From Vibrio sp. NTOU-M3 (lineage in GTDB: Bacteria; Pseudomonadota; Gammaproteobacteria; Enterobacterales; Vibrionaceae): a stretch of DNA of 64,000 nt. Position numbers and translations under genes: made by a program. Of this stretch, positions 45,034 through 54,767 are shown in pieces. Position 1 is the stretch's first letter. Each line of letters begins with the position of its first letter. The notes below the pieces were generated by a model. It was not told where the DNA came from. It did no database searches and was given only the letters and a program-made list of their open reading frames with translations. Location of the stretch: contig NZ_CP162100.1 in NCBI RefSeq assembly GCF_040869035.1, positions 2,170,001-2,234,000 on the forward strand. Direction: 5' to 3'.

Positions 45034-47232
45034 TTAGATTCGAGAAGCAGCCGCATACTGCTTAAGCAAATCTGGTACATCAAGGATGAGTGCGATATGA
45101 CCATCACTAGTGATCGTTGCACCTGCCATACCCGGTGTGCCTTGAAGTAAGTTATCAAGAGGCTTGATGACCACCTCTTCTTGACCAATTAATGTATCAA
45201 CAACAAAACCAACACGCTGGCTGCCAATTTGAACAATAACAACATGGCCGTGACCTTTGCGCAGTTCAACTTGCCCCAGATGTGGTGCAAGCCAATTTTG
45301 CAAGTAGAACAAAGGAATTGATTTTTCGCGGACGATAATCGTCAACTGACCATCAACAACATTGGTTCGGCTAAGATCTAAATGGAAAATTTCATTAACA
45401 CTCGCTAGAGGCAAAGCAAATGGATGATTTGCGACACCAACCATTAATGTAGGTAAGATTGCTAACGTCAGCGGAACCTTGATTGTAATTTTGGTGCCCT
45501 TGCCCATCTCAGAGTCAATATCAATCGAACCGTTTAACGTGTTGATGGCCGTTTTTACTACGTCCATCCCTACACCACGGCCTGAGATATCTGAAATCTG
45601 CTCTTTACTTGAGAAACCAGGCATAAAGATAAGGTTAAAGCACTCTTTGTCCGTCAGACGTGACGCGGCATCTTCATCCATAATGCCACGTTTGACAGCG
45701 ATGCCACGCAACTTGTCTGGGTCCATACCACCACCATCATCAACGATGGCCAATTCAATATGATCGCCTTCTTGAGCAGCAGATAGAATCACTTTACCCG
45801 TTCTAGGTTTACCTGCTTTCACTCGAGCTTCTGGCATTTCTATACCATGGTCCACGGAGTTACGAACTAAGTGAATCAAAGGATCGGCTAGTGCCTCAAC
45901 TAGGTTCTTATCTAAGTCTGTATCCTCACCTCGCATTTCAAGCGTGATGTCTTTATTCAGGCTACGCGCCAAGTCACGAACGACTCGAGGGAAGCGACCA
46001 AAAACTTTCTTAATTGGTTGCATGCGCGTTTTCATCACTGCGCCTTGAAGATCAGCCGTAACGACATCTAAGTTCGCCACCGCTTTCGACATTTCCTCGT
46101 CGTTACTATTTAAACCTAAGCTTAATAGTCGGTTACGAACTAACACCAATTCTCCAACCATATTCATGATAGTATCGAGAGTCGAGGTATCGACACGGAC
46201 TGTCGCTTCAGCTTGTGGTTTTTTCGTTTGAGTCGCAGGCGGCGCTGCGTCTTTTTTCGCAGGTGGTTTAGCTGCTGGGGCTTCTGCCGGTTTAGGAGCT
46301 GCTTTAGGCTCTGGTGCTGCTGGAGCAGTTGCCGCTACTGGCTCTGCCTTTGGTGTCGCAGGTTTTGTCGCTGCATCAAGTTCTTCGATAGAAGGACCTT
46401 TACCTGAACCGTGTAAGTCATCGAGAAGTTTTTCAAATTCCTCATCGGTCATAAGATCGCCATCCGCGCCCGCTGATTGGGCAGGTGATGGCGTAGCAGG
46501 AGCTGCAGTTGGGGCTGCTGGTGCTGATTCTTTACCAGGGCCTTTACCTGAACCATGAAGCTCATCGAGTAGTTTTTCAAACTCATCGTCTGTAATATCA
46601 CCACTCATATCAGCTGCTGGGCTAGACTCCACTGGCGAGCTTACGGCATCTGCACCAGGTGCTCCGCCTTGACCATGCAATTCATCAAGTAGCTTTTCAA
46701 ACTCATCTTGAGTGATTTCATCAATAGAACTCGCTGACGTTTCTGCCGTAGTTTCAGGCTGTACCACAGGCTCTGGTTCAGCTGCAACAACTTCTGGAGC
46801 CTCTTCAACAACAGGCTGTTCTGCCACATCTTCGTCTTCAGTTGCAGGCTTGCTTAGACGATGTAACTCATCCAACAAGGACTGTTCTGCCGGTGGCAGG
46901 GCGTCCCGGTCTTGAACCGCTTGAAACTGTTCATTAACGGTGTCTAATGCTTTGAGCATCGTATCCATTAAGCTGGCCGTAACTTCACGCTGACCATTTC
47001 GCAAGATATCAAACACATTCTCTGCACCATGGCACGTGTCGACAAGTTCTGTCAGAGATAGGAAACCTGCCCCACCTTTAACAGTGTGGAACCCACGGAA
47101 AATTGCATTCAGAAGGTCTTTATCTTCTGGGTTGTTCTCCAGTTCCACTAACTGCTCGGATAGAAGCTCTAGGATTTCTCCTGCTTCAACTAAAAAGTCC
47201 TGAAGAATGTCTTCGTCTAAATCGTAGCTCAT
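45034..47232 (-). CDS. cheA: chemotaxis histidine kinase CheA
   Basis: A 732-residue kinase. P1 Hpt domain with phosphorylated His in FRGFHTVKGGAGFL (near 48). A long Ala/Pro/Glu-rich linker (about 130-350) carries three copies of a DEFEKLLDELHG-type motif. P3 dimerisation and P4 ATPase (LVRNSVDHGIE, DDGGGMD, GRGVGMDVV) and P5 CheW-like regulatory domain follow. In vibrios the linker region of CheA is where the ParP-interacting localisation domain was described. It precedes cheB by 27 bases. Confidence 0.96.
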   Translation of the reverse strand: MSYDLDEDILQDFLVEAGEILELLSEQLVELENNPEDKDLLNAIFRGFHTVKGGAGFLSLTELVDTCHGAENVFDILRNGQREVTASLMDTMLKALDTVNEQFQAVQDRDALPPAEQSLLDELHRLSKPATEDEDVAEQPVVEEAPEVVAAEPEPVVQPETTAETSASSIDEITQDEFEKLLDELHGQGGAPGADAVSSPVESSPAADMSGDITDDEFEKLLDELHGSGKGPGKESAPAAPTAAPATPSPAQSAGADGDLMTDEEFEKLLDDLHGSGKGPSIEELDAATKPATPKAEPVAATAPAAPEPKAAPKPAEAPAAKPPAKKDAAPPATQTKKPQAEATVRVDTSTLDTIMNMVGELVLVRNRLLSLGLNSNDEEMSKAVANLDVVTADLQGAVMKTRMQPIKKVFGRFPRVVRDLARSLNKDITLEMRGEDTDLDKNLVEALADPLIHLVRNSVDHGIEMPEARVKAGKPRTGKVILSAAQEGDHIELAIVDDGGGMDPDKLRGIAVKRGIMDEDAASRLTDKECFNLIFMPGFSSKEQISDISGRGVGMDVVKTAINTLNGSIDIDSEMGKGTKITIKVPLTLAILPTLMVGVANHPFALPLASVNEIFHLDLSRTNVVDGQLTIIVREKSIPLFYLQNWLAPHLGQVELRKGHGHVVIVQIGSQRVGFVVDTLIGQEEVVIKPLDNLLQGTPGMAGATITSDGHIALILDVPDLLKQYAAASRI

Positions 47233-47241
47233 ACGTTACCT

Positions 47242-47961
47242 CTAAAACCCAAGACTTGAGAGTAAGTCATCGACTTCGTCTTGTGATGAAACCGCATCTT
47301 CCCTCTCGTGAGGGTTCAGAATTGGTCCCTCAGGGTCGATTGAATCTTTATTCTTTTTATTTGCGACTTCTTCCAACTGACTTGCACCAAATGCCGTCAG
47401 AATTTCGACCAAACGAGATTCAACTTCACTCACAAGAGTGATGACTCGACGAATGATCTGACCGGTTAAGTCTTGGAAGTCTTGAGCCATGAGAATTTCA
47501 GTCAGTTGACCTCTAAGCTCTGAGCTGTCACCTTCAACCTGCCCTAACAAGTTGTCAATGCGGTGGCACAGTGCTTTAAATTCTGCTAACTCAATACGGC
47601 CATGCATCAATTCGTTCCACTGGGGACGTACTTGAAGCAAGCCTTCATGTAGGTTGTCGGCAATCGGCATACAGCGATCGACAGCATCCATGGTTTTGTT
47701 GGCTGCGACTTCTGTTTTGTCAATGACGTATTGAAGGCGATCCCTTGCATCTGGGATTTCGTCATTGGCTATTTCCGTCATGCGTTCATCTAATTGGAAC
47801 TGCGTCAAAGAGTCGTGCAGGTCTCTAGTAAGCTCTCCGATCTCCTGTAACATAGGATTCGAAGCTTTTTCGTAGATCCCCTTTACGAGTTGGTCTGCTT
47901 CTTCTTGCTGACCTTCTTCTAACAGCTCAACAAGTTGTTTCGCCTGTTCTAATGAAATCAT
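47242..47961 (-). CDS. cheZ: CheY-P phosphatase CheZ
   Basis: A 239-residue helical protein. The catalytic Gln region is EILMAQDFQDLTGQIIRRVITLV, and the C-terminal amphipathic helix DAVSSQDEVDDLLSSLGF is the CheY-binding peptide. It dephosphorylates CheY-P to reset the motor. Confidence 0.95.
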   Translation of the reverse strand: MISLEQAKQLVELLEEGQQEEADQLVKGIYEKASNPMLQEIGELTRDLHDSLTQFQLDERMTEIANDEIPDARDRLQYVIDKTEVAANKTMDAVDRCMPIADNLHEGLLQVRPQWNELMHGRIELAEFKALCHRIDNLLGQVEGDSSELRGQLTEILMAQDFQDLTGQIIRRVITLVSEVESRLVEILTAFGASQLEEVANKKNKDSIDPEGPILNPHEREDAVSSQDEVDDLLSSLGF

Positions 47962-47974
47962 CCTGAATTGGCCT

Positions 47975-48002
47975 TTATCGGCTGAACATTAAGTCAACTT
48001 TA
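47975..48002 (-). promoter_or_regulatory. sigma-28 (FliA) promoter before cheZ
   Basis: On the minus strand TAAAGTTG (48002-47995) and an exact GCCGATAA (47982-47975) are separated by 12 bases; the enterobacterial consensus is TAAAGTTT-N11-GCCGATAA. It lies in the gap between cheY and cheZ and would let FliA boost cheZ-cheA-cheB-parCP-cheW independently of the upstream promoter. Confidence 0.65.
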
Positions 48003-48005
48003 TGA

Positions 48006-48398
48006 CTATAAGCGCTCAAAAATTTTATCTAGTTTTTCTTTTAGAGTAGCTGCTGTGAATGGCTTAACGATGTATCCGTTTACACCAGCCTGAGCAGCTT
48101 CGATAATTTGTTCGCGTTTTGCTTCTGCCGTGATCATCAGCACTGGTAAGTGCTTCAGTTCATCATCTGCACGGATATGTTTTAAAAGGTCAATACCTTG
48201 CATACCAGGCATGTTCCAGTCAGTTACCACAAAGTCAAACTCACCTTTCTTGAGCATAGGCAACGCAGTTAGGCCATCATCTGCTTCCTGGGTGTTATTG
48301 AAGCCCAAATCACGAAGTAGATTTTTAACGATACGGCGCATTGTTGAAAAATCATCAACAATAAGGATCTTCATATTTTTATTCAAAATTGCCTCCAC
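48006..48398 (-). CDS. cheY: chemotaxis response regulator CheY
   Basis: A 130-residue receiver protein ([22 protein letters not shown], phospho-Asp in [15 protein letters not shown], Lys in YIVKPF) closely resembling V. cholerae CheY-3. CheY-P binds the flagellar switch. Start: the GTG at 48398 gives MEAILNKNM as I recall for V. cholerae. A TTG at 48386 has the better-placed GGAGG, and the frame is also open further upstream to 48440. Confidence 0.93.
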   Translation of the reverse strand: MEAILNKNMKILIVDDFSTMRRIVKNLLRDLGFNNTQEADDGLTALPMLKKGEFDFVVTDWNMPGMQGIDLLKHIRADDELKHLPVLMITAEAKREQIIEAAQAGVNGYIVKPFTAATLKEKLDKIFERL

Positions 48399-48417
48399 TG
48401 ATTTCGATGTCAGTGAT

Positions 48418-49155
48418 TTATTCATTATTTGTCCATGCACTCAACTTTGTGCGTAGACGCTGCATTGATTGGCTCAGTATTTGGCTAACTCGAGATTCGC
48501 TAACTCCAATTACCTCACCGATTTCTTTTAAGTTTAACTCTTCATCATAATAGAGCGAAAGTACCAAAGCTTCACGTTCTGGAAGCGATTTTATTGATTC
48601 TATTAATGCTTTGCGGAAAAATTCATCAGCCACTCCGCTAAACGGGTTGTTTTCGTCACTGTCATCACCGTGAGTAATCACATCTTCTGACACACCGAGA
48701 TCTTCTATTCCAACTAAACGAGAACAGTTGATATCCGTTAAAACAGTATGATATTGACCAAGACTCATGTTGAGATGTTTTGCTACTTCTGCATCAGTTG
48801 GATCTCGATTCAACTCACCTTCAAGTTCAGCAATGGCTTGGCTAATTTCTCGGTTATGTTTGTGAACAGAACGCGGCACCCAATCCCCACGACGAATATC
48901 ATCAAGCATAGCCCCGCGAATCCGGATCCCTGCATAGGTTTCAAAACTCGCCCCTTTACTACCGTCATAGTTCTTTTGCGCTTCCAAAAGGCCAATCATG
49001 CCCGCTTGGATCAGGTCTTCAACCTGTACACTCGGAGGTAAACGCCCAAGCAAATGATGTGCTATGCGTTTTACCAGTACCGAGTATTTCTCCAGAAATG
49101 CTCGCTGGCTATTTTGGTTAGCATACTGGTCATACGTCAGCGCTTTATTCACCAA
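48418..49155 (-). CDS. fliA: flagellar sigma factor FliA (sigma-28)
   Basis: A 245-residue sigma factor with regions 2 ([20 protein letters not shown]...[27 protein letters not shown]), 3 and 4 ([30 protein letters not shown]). It directs late flagellar and chemotaxis genes. It overlaps flhG by 11 bases. Confidence 0.97.
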   Translation of the reverse strand: MVNKALTYDQYANQNSQRAFLEKYSVLVKRIAHHLLGRLPPSVQVEDLIQAGMIGLLEAQKNYDGSKGASFETYAGIRIRGAMLDDIRRGDWVPRSVHKHNREISQAIAELEGELNRDPTDAEVAKHLNMSLGQYHTVLTDINCSRLVGIEDLGVSEDVITHGDDSDENNPFSGVADEFFRKALIESIKSLPEREALVLSLYYDEELNLKEIGEVIGVSESRVSQILSQSMQRLRTKLSAWTNNE

Positions 49156-50032
49156 ATGGTTCCTCTAACATCTCCGAACGATGAAGTAAGCGTTCTACAA
49201 AAAACTCGAGATGGCCACTTGGCGTTTTCGGAATTGGCCAAGTGAGCGCTTTATTTGCCAACGAACCTAATGCTAATGACGCTGGCGATCTCGGGAACGC
49301 ATCAACAACAATCTTTTGTTTTTTAACTGCTTGCCGCACTTTATCATCTAATGGAATGCAGGCTACCAGCTCAAGGCTCACATTTAAGAATCGCTCTGTG
49401 ACCAAAGTCAACTTTGCAAACAATTCCCTGCCTTCACGATAGCTTCTGACCATATTTGCAACAATTTTAAACCTTTGTACCTGATGGTCTTTACTCAATA
49501 GTTTAATTAAAGCATATGCATCAGTAATTGACGTAGGTTCATCACAAACAACGACAACGACATCTTGAGCGGCACGTGAAAAGCTAACTACCATGTCAGA
49601 AATGCCTGCTGCGGTATCGATGATCAGCACATCCATTTCTTCTTCCAGGCTACCAAAGGCACGAATCAAACCAACATGCTGTGCGTGGGTAAGCTCCGTC
49701 ATGGATTGGGTCCCAGATGTCGCTGGAATGATTCTAATTCCGTAGGGTCCTTCTACAATCGCATCTTGGAGGTCGCACTCACCTGCAAGTACGTGACCAA
49801 GGTTACGCTTAGGTCGAATGCCTAGCATTACATCAACATTCGCCAATCCTAGGTCAGCGTCTAACACCATGACTTTTTTACCTTGGCGAGCCATACAGAT
49901 CGCCATTCCCAAAGCCACATTTGATTTACCAACACCACCTTTACCACCAGTAACAGAAATTACTTTGGTCAATGATGGTTTCGTTAAACGGCGTAAACCG
50001 CTTGCTTGGTCATGTATCATATTTTCAGTCAT
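49145..50032 (-). CDS. flhG: flagellar number regulator FlhG (FleN)
   Basis: A 295-residue MinD-like ATPase: N-terminal MIHDQASGLRRL (the DQAxxLR motif that stimulates FlhF GTPase), deviant Walker A GGKGGVGKSNVALG, VLDADLGLANVDVMLG, IDTAAGISDMV. It limits polar flagella to one. Immediately downstream of flhF. Confidence 0.96.
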   Translation of the reverse strand: MTENMIHDQASGLRRLTKPSLTKVISVTGGKGGVGKSNVALGMAICMARQGKKVMVLDADLGLANVDVMLGIRPKRNLGHVLAGECDLQDAIVEGPYGIRIIPATSGTQSMTELTHAQHVGLIRAFGSLEEEMDVLIIDTAAGISDMVVSFSRAAQDVVVVVCDEPTSITDAYALIKLLSKDHQVQRFKIVANMVRSYREGRELFAKLTLVTERFLNVSLELVACIPLDDKVRQAVKKQKIVVDAFPRSPASLALGSLANKALTWPIPKTPSGHLEFFVERLLHRSEMLEEPFGE

Positions 50033-50045
50033 AATCGTCCGCCGC

Positions 50046-51533
50046 CTAGAACCTTTCCGCTTCGCTAGTCCAGTAGTGAGGTTCGTTGTCTGTCGACTTT
50101 TCCAGTAATTCGTTCGCTTTCGCTACCATGTATTTAGGTTGCGCAATCACTATATCTTCCGGCACACGTTGTCCATTGGCGATATAAGCAACAGGTAGAG
50201 CATTTTGAATTACCACACTTACAAACTCACCCAGGCTGAGTGACTCATCCAATTTCGTCATGATGCACCCAGAGAGAGGGATTCTTCTGAAGTGATCGAT
50301 CGTTTCTTGTAGCACTTTTCGTTGCGCTGTTGCCGGTAACACTAAGTAGCTATGAATAACTTCACCACTTTCTTGCATTAACGTATCCAACTGCTCAGAT
50401 AAGCGTACATCTCGCTGCCCCATACCTGCTGTATCAACCAAAATTAGACGACGATTTCTCAATTGATATATTACATCGGCTAACTCGTTGGAATCTTTAG
50501 CAACTTTTACAGGACATCCCATAATTCTTCCGTAAATGGCGAGCTGCTCATGTGCGCCAATTCGGTAGGTATCTGTTGTAACTAACGCGACATTGTCAGA
50601 GCCATACTCCATGGCTGCTCTCGCTGCTAGTTTTGCAATCGTAGTTGTTTTTCCAACCCCAGTCGGTCCGAGCAAAGCAACTACACCACCACGTTTAAGA
50701 ATATCTTGCTTAGACACTGGTACTTGATCAGCCACTAAGCCAAGTAACGCCTTCCAAGCCTTTGTCGGTGGGGTATCTTCGGGAATATAACAAGCCAATT
50801 GATCCGCTAATTCAGATGAAACACCCATTCGTTCCAACCGTTTAATTAACATGGCTCGAAGCGGCTCACGTCGCTCAACTTCTTGCCACATCAACCCAGA
50901 AACCTGATGCTCCAGTAAACGCCGAATTGAGGTCATTTCTTCACGCATCTCTTCCAGCTCTTCATTTCCAACATTGGGTTCCTGTTGGCGAGCACGTTCA
51001 AATCGGCTTGGGTCGAGTCTAGGCTGTGGCTTTTCAACTCTTCTGTCTTCTGCAATAAGGCGAGCTAACGGAGAATCCTCTTTCAATTGCGCTCCATTGC
51101 TTGAACCATTACGTTGCTCACGCGCTGCAGTTTGTCTTTTCAATAACGCAGTCAGTGAGTCGTCTTCTGGCTTTGCGCGCTCTTCAGTCTCAGGTCTACC
51201 GTGACTGTATTGCTTAAGCATACTGGCAAACTTCTTGGTCATTGAACCTCCTGAGTTTGCACTAGACTGCAGGCTGACTCGATCTTCATCCAGTTCTCTT
51301 GAAGAAGCTGAGCCAGTTAGACGAGGCGACACCTGAGTGGGAGTATGGCGTGGATTAGAGCTATAGCTGTTACCCGCTTGTCCACTTCCCGACTCTCCAT
51401 CCACCGCCGCTACGATTTCAACACCACCTGCGACTTTTTTATTAGACATAATCACAGCATCTACCCCAAGTTCCTCTTTCACTTGAAGTAGAGCTGTACG
51501 CATGTCTTTGGCAAAAAATCGTTTAATTTTCAA
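50046..51533 (-). CDS. flhF: flagellar placement GTPase FlhF
   Basis: A 495-residue SRP-type GTPase. Basic N-terminal part and linker to about 200, then the NG domain: G1 GPTGVGKTTTIAKLAA, DTYRIGAHEQL, G3 DTAGMGQRD, G4 TKLDE. It marks the pole for flagellum assembly with FlhG as antagonist. Confidence 0.96.
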   Translation of the reverse strand: MKIKRFFAKDMRTALLQVKEELGVDAVIMSNKKVAGGVEIVAAVDGESGSGQAGNSYSSNPRHTPTQVSPRLTGSASSRELDEDRVSLQSSANSGGSMTKKFASMLKQYSHGRPETEERAKPEDDSLTALLKRQTAAREQRNGSSNGAQLKEDSPLARLIAEDRRVEKPQPRLDPSRFERARQQEPNVGNEELEEMREEMTSIRRLLEHQVSGLMWQEVERREPLRAMLIKRLERMGVSSELADQLACYIPEDTPPTKAWKALLGLVADQVPVSKQDILKRGGVVALLGPTGVGKTTTIAKLAARAAMEYGSDNVALVTTDTYRIGAHEQLAIYGRIMGCPVKVAKDSNELADVIYQLRNRRLILVDTAGMGQRDVRLSEQLDTLMQESGEVIHSYLVLPATAQRKVLQETIDHFRRIPLSGCIMTKLDESLSLGEFVSVVIQNALPVAYIANGQRVPEDIVIAQPKYMVAKANELLEKSTDNEPHYWTSEAERF

Positions 51534-51564
51534 ATTGATATCCGTTATTCAAACTGCAACAGAA

Positions 51565-53658
51565 TTAGTTTCCAACGGCCTGGACTATTCGTATTTGTTT
51601 CTCATCTGGGATTTCTTGGTATGAAAGAACCCGTAGTGATGGAATCGTATTTTTCACGAATTTAGCCAGTGTGGAGCGCAATACCCCAGAAGTCAGTAGT
51701 ACGGCTGGTTCGCCTTTGAGCTCTTGCTCTTGTGTCGCCTGACTTAGTGATACCTGCAGCCTTTCAGCAAGTCCTGGTTCAATACCCGCGGACTCCCCTC
51801 CTGACGCCTGCATTGTCTGATGCAATATCTGTTCCAGCTCAGGAATCAGGGTAATCACTGGCAACTCAGGCTCTATCCCATTGATTTCTTGGACAATTAG
51901 TCGTTTCAGAGAAATACGAACAGCCGCTGTTAGGATGTCGGGTTCTTGACTCTTACTCGAATACTCGGACAAGGTTTGAACAATTGTCCTGATGTCCCGA
52001 ATTGGCACCGCTTCATTGAGTAAGTTTTGCAGTACTTTTACGACTACGCCAAGAGAAAGTTGATCCGGCACAAAACTCTCGACCAGTTTAGGCGCTGAAC
52101 GTCCCAGCATTTCCAGCAAGTTCTGTACTTCTTCATGACCAATTAATAAGGAAGCATTGTTGGTCAACATTTGGCTAAGATGAGTCGCCAGCACAGTAGA
52201 TGAGTCGACCACCGTATAACCTAACGCTTGCGCGTGCTCACGCTGCTCTTCACGGATCCATACCGCTTCTAAACCAAATGCTGGGTCAACCGTCGCTTCA
52301 CCATCAATCATGCCGTAAACTTGGCCTGGGTTGATGGCCAGTTCCTGATCTGGCCTGATTTCAGCTTCACCTACCGCGACCCCCATTAAAGTGATTCGAT
52401 AGCTGTTTGGTGTCAGTTCAAGATTATCCCGAATATGTACTGCTGGAATGAGGAAACCAAAGTCTTGTGACAGTTTCTTACGCACCCCTTTCACGCGTTC
52501 AAGTAACTCGCCCCCTTGATCACGGTCGACCAACGGGATCAATCGATAACCCACTTCCAAACCAATGATATCGACTGGTTGTACGTCATCCCATGAAAGC
52601 TCTTTCGGTGTTGGTGCTTCAGCTTCAGCTGTTGCTGGAAGGTTTTCTTTATTCTCGGCCGTTTTCTGTTTACGCTTGATCCAATACGCTCCAGCGCCTG
52701 CCAACACAGCTAATAAAAGGAACGCGAAATGCGGCATGCCGGGTACGACACCCATCACTGCAAGAATGCCGGCAGTAATCATTAATGCTTTAGGATTGTC
52801 AAACATCTGGAACACAACTTGTTGTCCCATGTCTTCATCCGCATTTTGACGCGTTACCATGATGGCTGCGCCAATAGAAAGTAGCAGCGACGGGATTTGC
52901 GCAACGAGACCATCACCGATGGTTAATAGGGTATAAATCTCAATCGCTTCGCCAAACCCAAGTCCATATTGCGCCATACCGATAGACAAACCACCGATGA
53001 TGTTAATGAACAGGATTAAAATACCGGCAATTGCATCACCTTTAACAAACTTAGACGCACCATCCATCGAACCGTAAAAGTCCGCCTCTTTCGTCACTTC
53101 TTGACGACGCGTTCGCGCTTGATCTTGATCGATTAAACCCGCATTAAGGTCCGCATCAATCGCCATCTGCTTACCTGGTAATGCATCCAATGTAAAACGC
53201 GCGCTGACTTCAGAGATACGTCCCGCACCTTTGGTCACGACCATAAAGTTAATGATCATTAAGATAAGGAATACAACCAGACCGACTGCGTAGTTGCCAC
53301 CAATGACTACACTACCGAACGCTTCAATGACACTACCAGCCGCACCAGGGCCTTCATGACCATACAGTAATACAACACGTGTGGAAGCTACGTTAAGCGC
53401 AAGACGTAAAAGCGTAGAAATTAAAAGAACAGTCGGAAATGCAGCGAAATCTAATGGGCGGCGGGTATACACCGTCACCAATAATACGACCATCGCGAGG
53501 GCTATGTTGAATGTGAAAAAGAGGTCAAGCAAGAAGGCCGGAATAGGTAATACTACCATGGCCAAGGTTGCCAAAACCATCACTGGGGCACCGATGGCTG
53601 GCATCGCACGTTGTGGGATCGGAGGCAGTTTATCCGCGAACGGCAAGGTAAATTTCAT
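51565..53658 (-). CDS. flhA: flagellar export gate protein FlhA
   Basis: A 697-residue protein. Eight N-terminal helices with the FHIPEP-family stretch (GGNYAVGLVVFLILMIINFMVVTKGAGRISEVSARFTLDALPGKQMAIDADLNAGLI), then a cytoplasmic domain from about 350 that docks export chaperones. Essential gate of the flagellar type III export apparatus. First gene of the flhA-to-DUF2802 operon. Confidence 0.97.
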   Translation of the reverse strand: MKFTLPFADKLPPIPQRAMPAIGAPVMVLATLAMVVLPIPAFLLDLFFTFNIALAMVVLLVTVYTRRPLDFAAFPTVLLISTLLRLALNVASTRVVLLYGHEGPGAAGSVIEAFGSVVIGGNYAVGLVVFLILMIINFMVVTKGAGRISEVSARFTLDALPGKQMAIDADLNAGLIDQDQARTRRQEVTKEADFYGSMDGASKFVKGDAIAGILILFINIIGGLSIGMAQYGLGFGEAIEIYTLLTIGDGLVAQIPSLLLSIGAAIMVTRQNADEDMGQQVVFQMFDNPKALMITAGILAVMGVVPGMPHFAFLLLAVLAGAGAYWIKRKQKTAENKENLPATAEAEAPTPKELSWDDVQPVDIIGLEVGYRLIPLVDRDQGGELLERVKGVRKKLSQDFGFLIPAVHIRDNLELTPNSYRITLMGVAVGEAEIRPDQELAINPGQVYGMIDGEATVDPAFGLEAVWIREEQREHAQALGYTVVDSSTVLATHLSQMLTNNASLLIGHEEVQNLLEMLGRSAPKLVESFVPDQLSLGVVVKVLQNLLNEAVPIRDIRTIVQTLSEYSSKSQEPDILTAAVRISLKRLIVQEINGIEPELPVITLIPELEQILHQTMQASGGESAGIEPGLAERLQVSLSQATQEQELKGEPAVLLTSGVLRSTLAKFVKNTIPSLRVLSYQEIPDEKQIRIVQAVGN

Positions 53659-53701
53659 AGACTCGCTAATAATATTAAAAAATAATAACTTAGCTCATCT
53701 A

Positions 53702-53717
53702 TGCAATTTTTAGTCCA
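53702..53717 (-). promoter_or_regulatory. sigma-54-type promoter of the flhA operon
   Basis: Minus strand TGGACTAAAAATTGCA has GG and GC exactly ten bases apart with TTGCA at -12, against the consensus TGGCAC-N5-TTGCA. Its start would be near 53691, 33 bases before the flhA ATG. In vibrios flhA-F-G-fliA are sigma-54/FlrC-dependent, which agrees. Confidence 0.65.
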
Positions 53718-53733
53718 GTATTTATGTCAAATA

Positions 53734-53767
53734 AATGGCTATAAAAAATACATATTTTATAGCCATT
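53734..53767 (-). terminator. AT-rich hairpin after sixA, probable terminator
   Basis: Perfect 13-bp arms (AATGGCTATAAAA and TTTTATAGCCATT) with an eight-base loop, eight bases past the sixA stop and 17 bases before the flhA promoter. The following T run is interrupted. Confidence 0.6.
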
Positions 53768-53774
53768 GGAGAGG

Positions 53775-54239
53775 TTATGGTTGGATATTCCAGAGCATGT
53801 CCCCTTGACGTGTCGAAGGATCAAACTCAATGCAAACAAGTCCTGATGTGGGAAACATCGGCGGCACCATCTCTGGAACAAATTCGGCAGTCAGATACCC
53901 AACTAAAGGCAGGTGAGAGACAAGAAGTACCGAAGTCAGATTCTCATGCTCAATCAACGCTGTCACGTATTCAAAGACCTGCTCCGATTCACCATATGGC
54001 GTAATATCATCACAAATTTCTACATCTTTTGCTAAAAACTGTTTCGCAATGACTTGCCACGTTTCTTGAGCGCGTAAGTAAGGGCTTACTAAAACTTTAT
54101 CAAATTGCTTAAAACCTTGTTCTACACATGCGCGAGAAACAGCGGCAGAGGCTGAATGACCTCTTGCTGTCAGGGCTCTCTCTGCGTCACTGGCGGCGTA
54201 ATGCTCCGCCTCTCCATGACGCATAATAAAAATCTTCAT
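53775..54239 (-). CDS. sixA: phosphohistidine phosphatase SixA
   Basis: A 154-residue histidine phosphatase of the RHG family. MKIFIMRHGEAEHYA holds the catalytic RHG; the second Arg lies in VSPYLRAQET, and the second catalytic His in VLLVSHLPLVG. SixA acts on His-phosphorylated Hpt domains or PTS proteins. Single gene upstream of the flagellar operon. Confidence 0.92.
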   Translation of the reverse strand: MKIFIMRHGEAEHYAASDAERALTARGHSASAAVSRACVEQGFKQFDKVLVSPYLRAQETWQVIAKQFLAKDVEICDDITPYGESEQVFEYVTALIEHENLTSVLLVSHLPLVGYLTAEFVPEMVPPMFPTSGLVCIEFDPSTRQGDMLWNIQP

Positions 54240-54767
54240 GGATAATTCCCATTTTCTTCATTGACAGCACACATGCTGCTTGAATTTTTTATTGAGATAC
54301 AAGATCTCTTATTCTACTTCCCAAAGTCATGATATCCACTCAACGAGTAAAACAGACTTTGACTATCAATAATTATATCAAGTGAACAATTAAAGACATG
54401 GACTTTCTTAACAAAGTCGTTACTAATATGATGATGTCACAATGAAGTTCGTGTTTTTACTGCCACGAAACCACAAATCAATTAGTTTTAACAAAAATAT
54501 TATTAGTAGATACTTTACAACATGCATTGAAGATAAAAATGCATTGTCCCAAAAACTTATATCGACTCATATTTCTTGTTAAGAGGCTTTGCAGCCGCTC
54601 GTTTCCGGTTCATACTTATATTCTATAGATGCCGTACGCAATTTTCAGAACCGCACCAACAAGTTGGTTACAAAGTCGCGATTTGAAGACACTGAGCACC
54701 ACTTCGCTCACTCTGACGCAACACCTGTTTCGTTACTAAACACCATTACCCCTCATGGAGATATGCT
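54240..54767. other. 528-base intergenic region, no gene found
   Basis: AT-rich spacer between divergent sixA and the M16 protease gene. It must hold both promoters. Small frames at 54441 and 54589 lack ribosome binding sites and protein-like composition, so none is called. No strong hairpin with a T run is seen. Confidence 0.5.
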
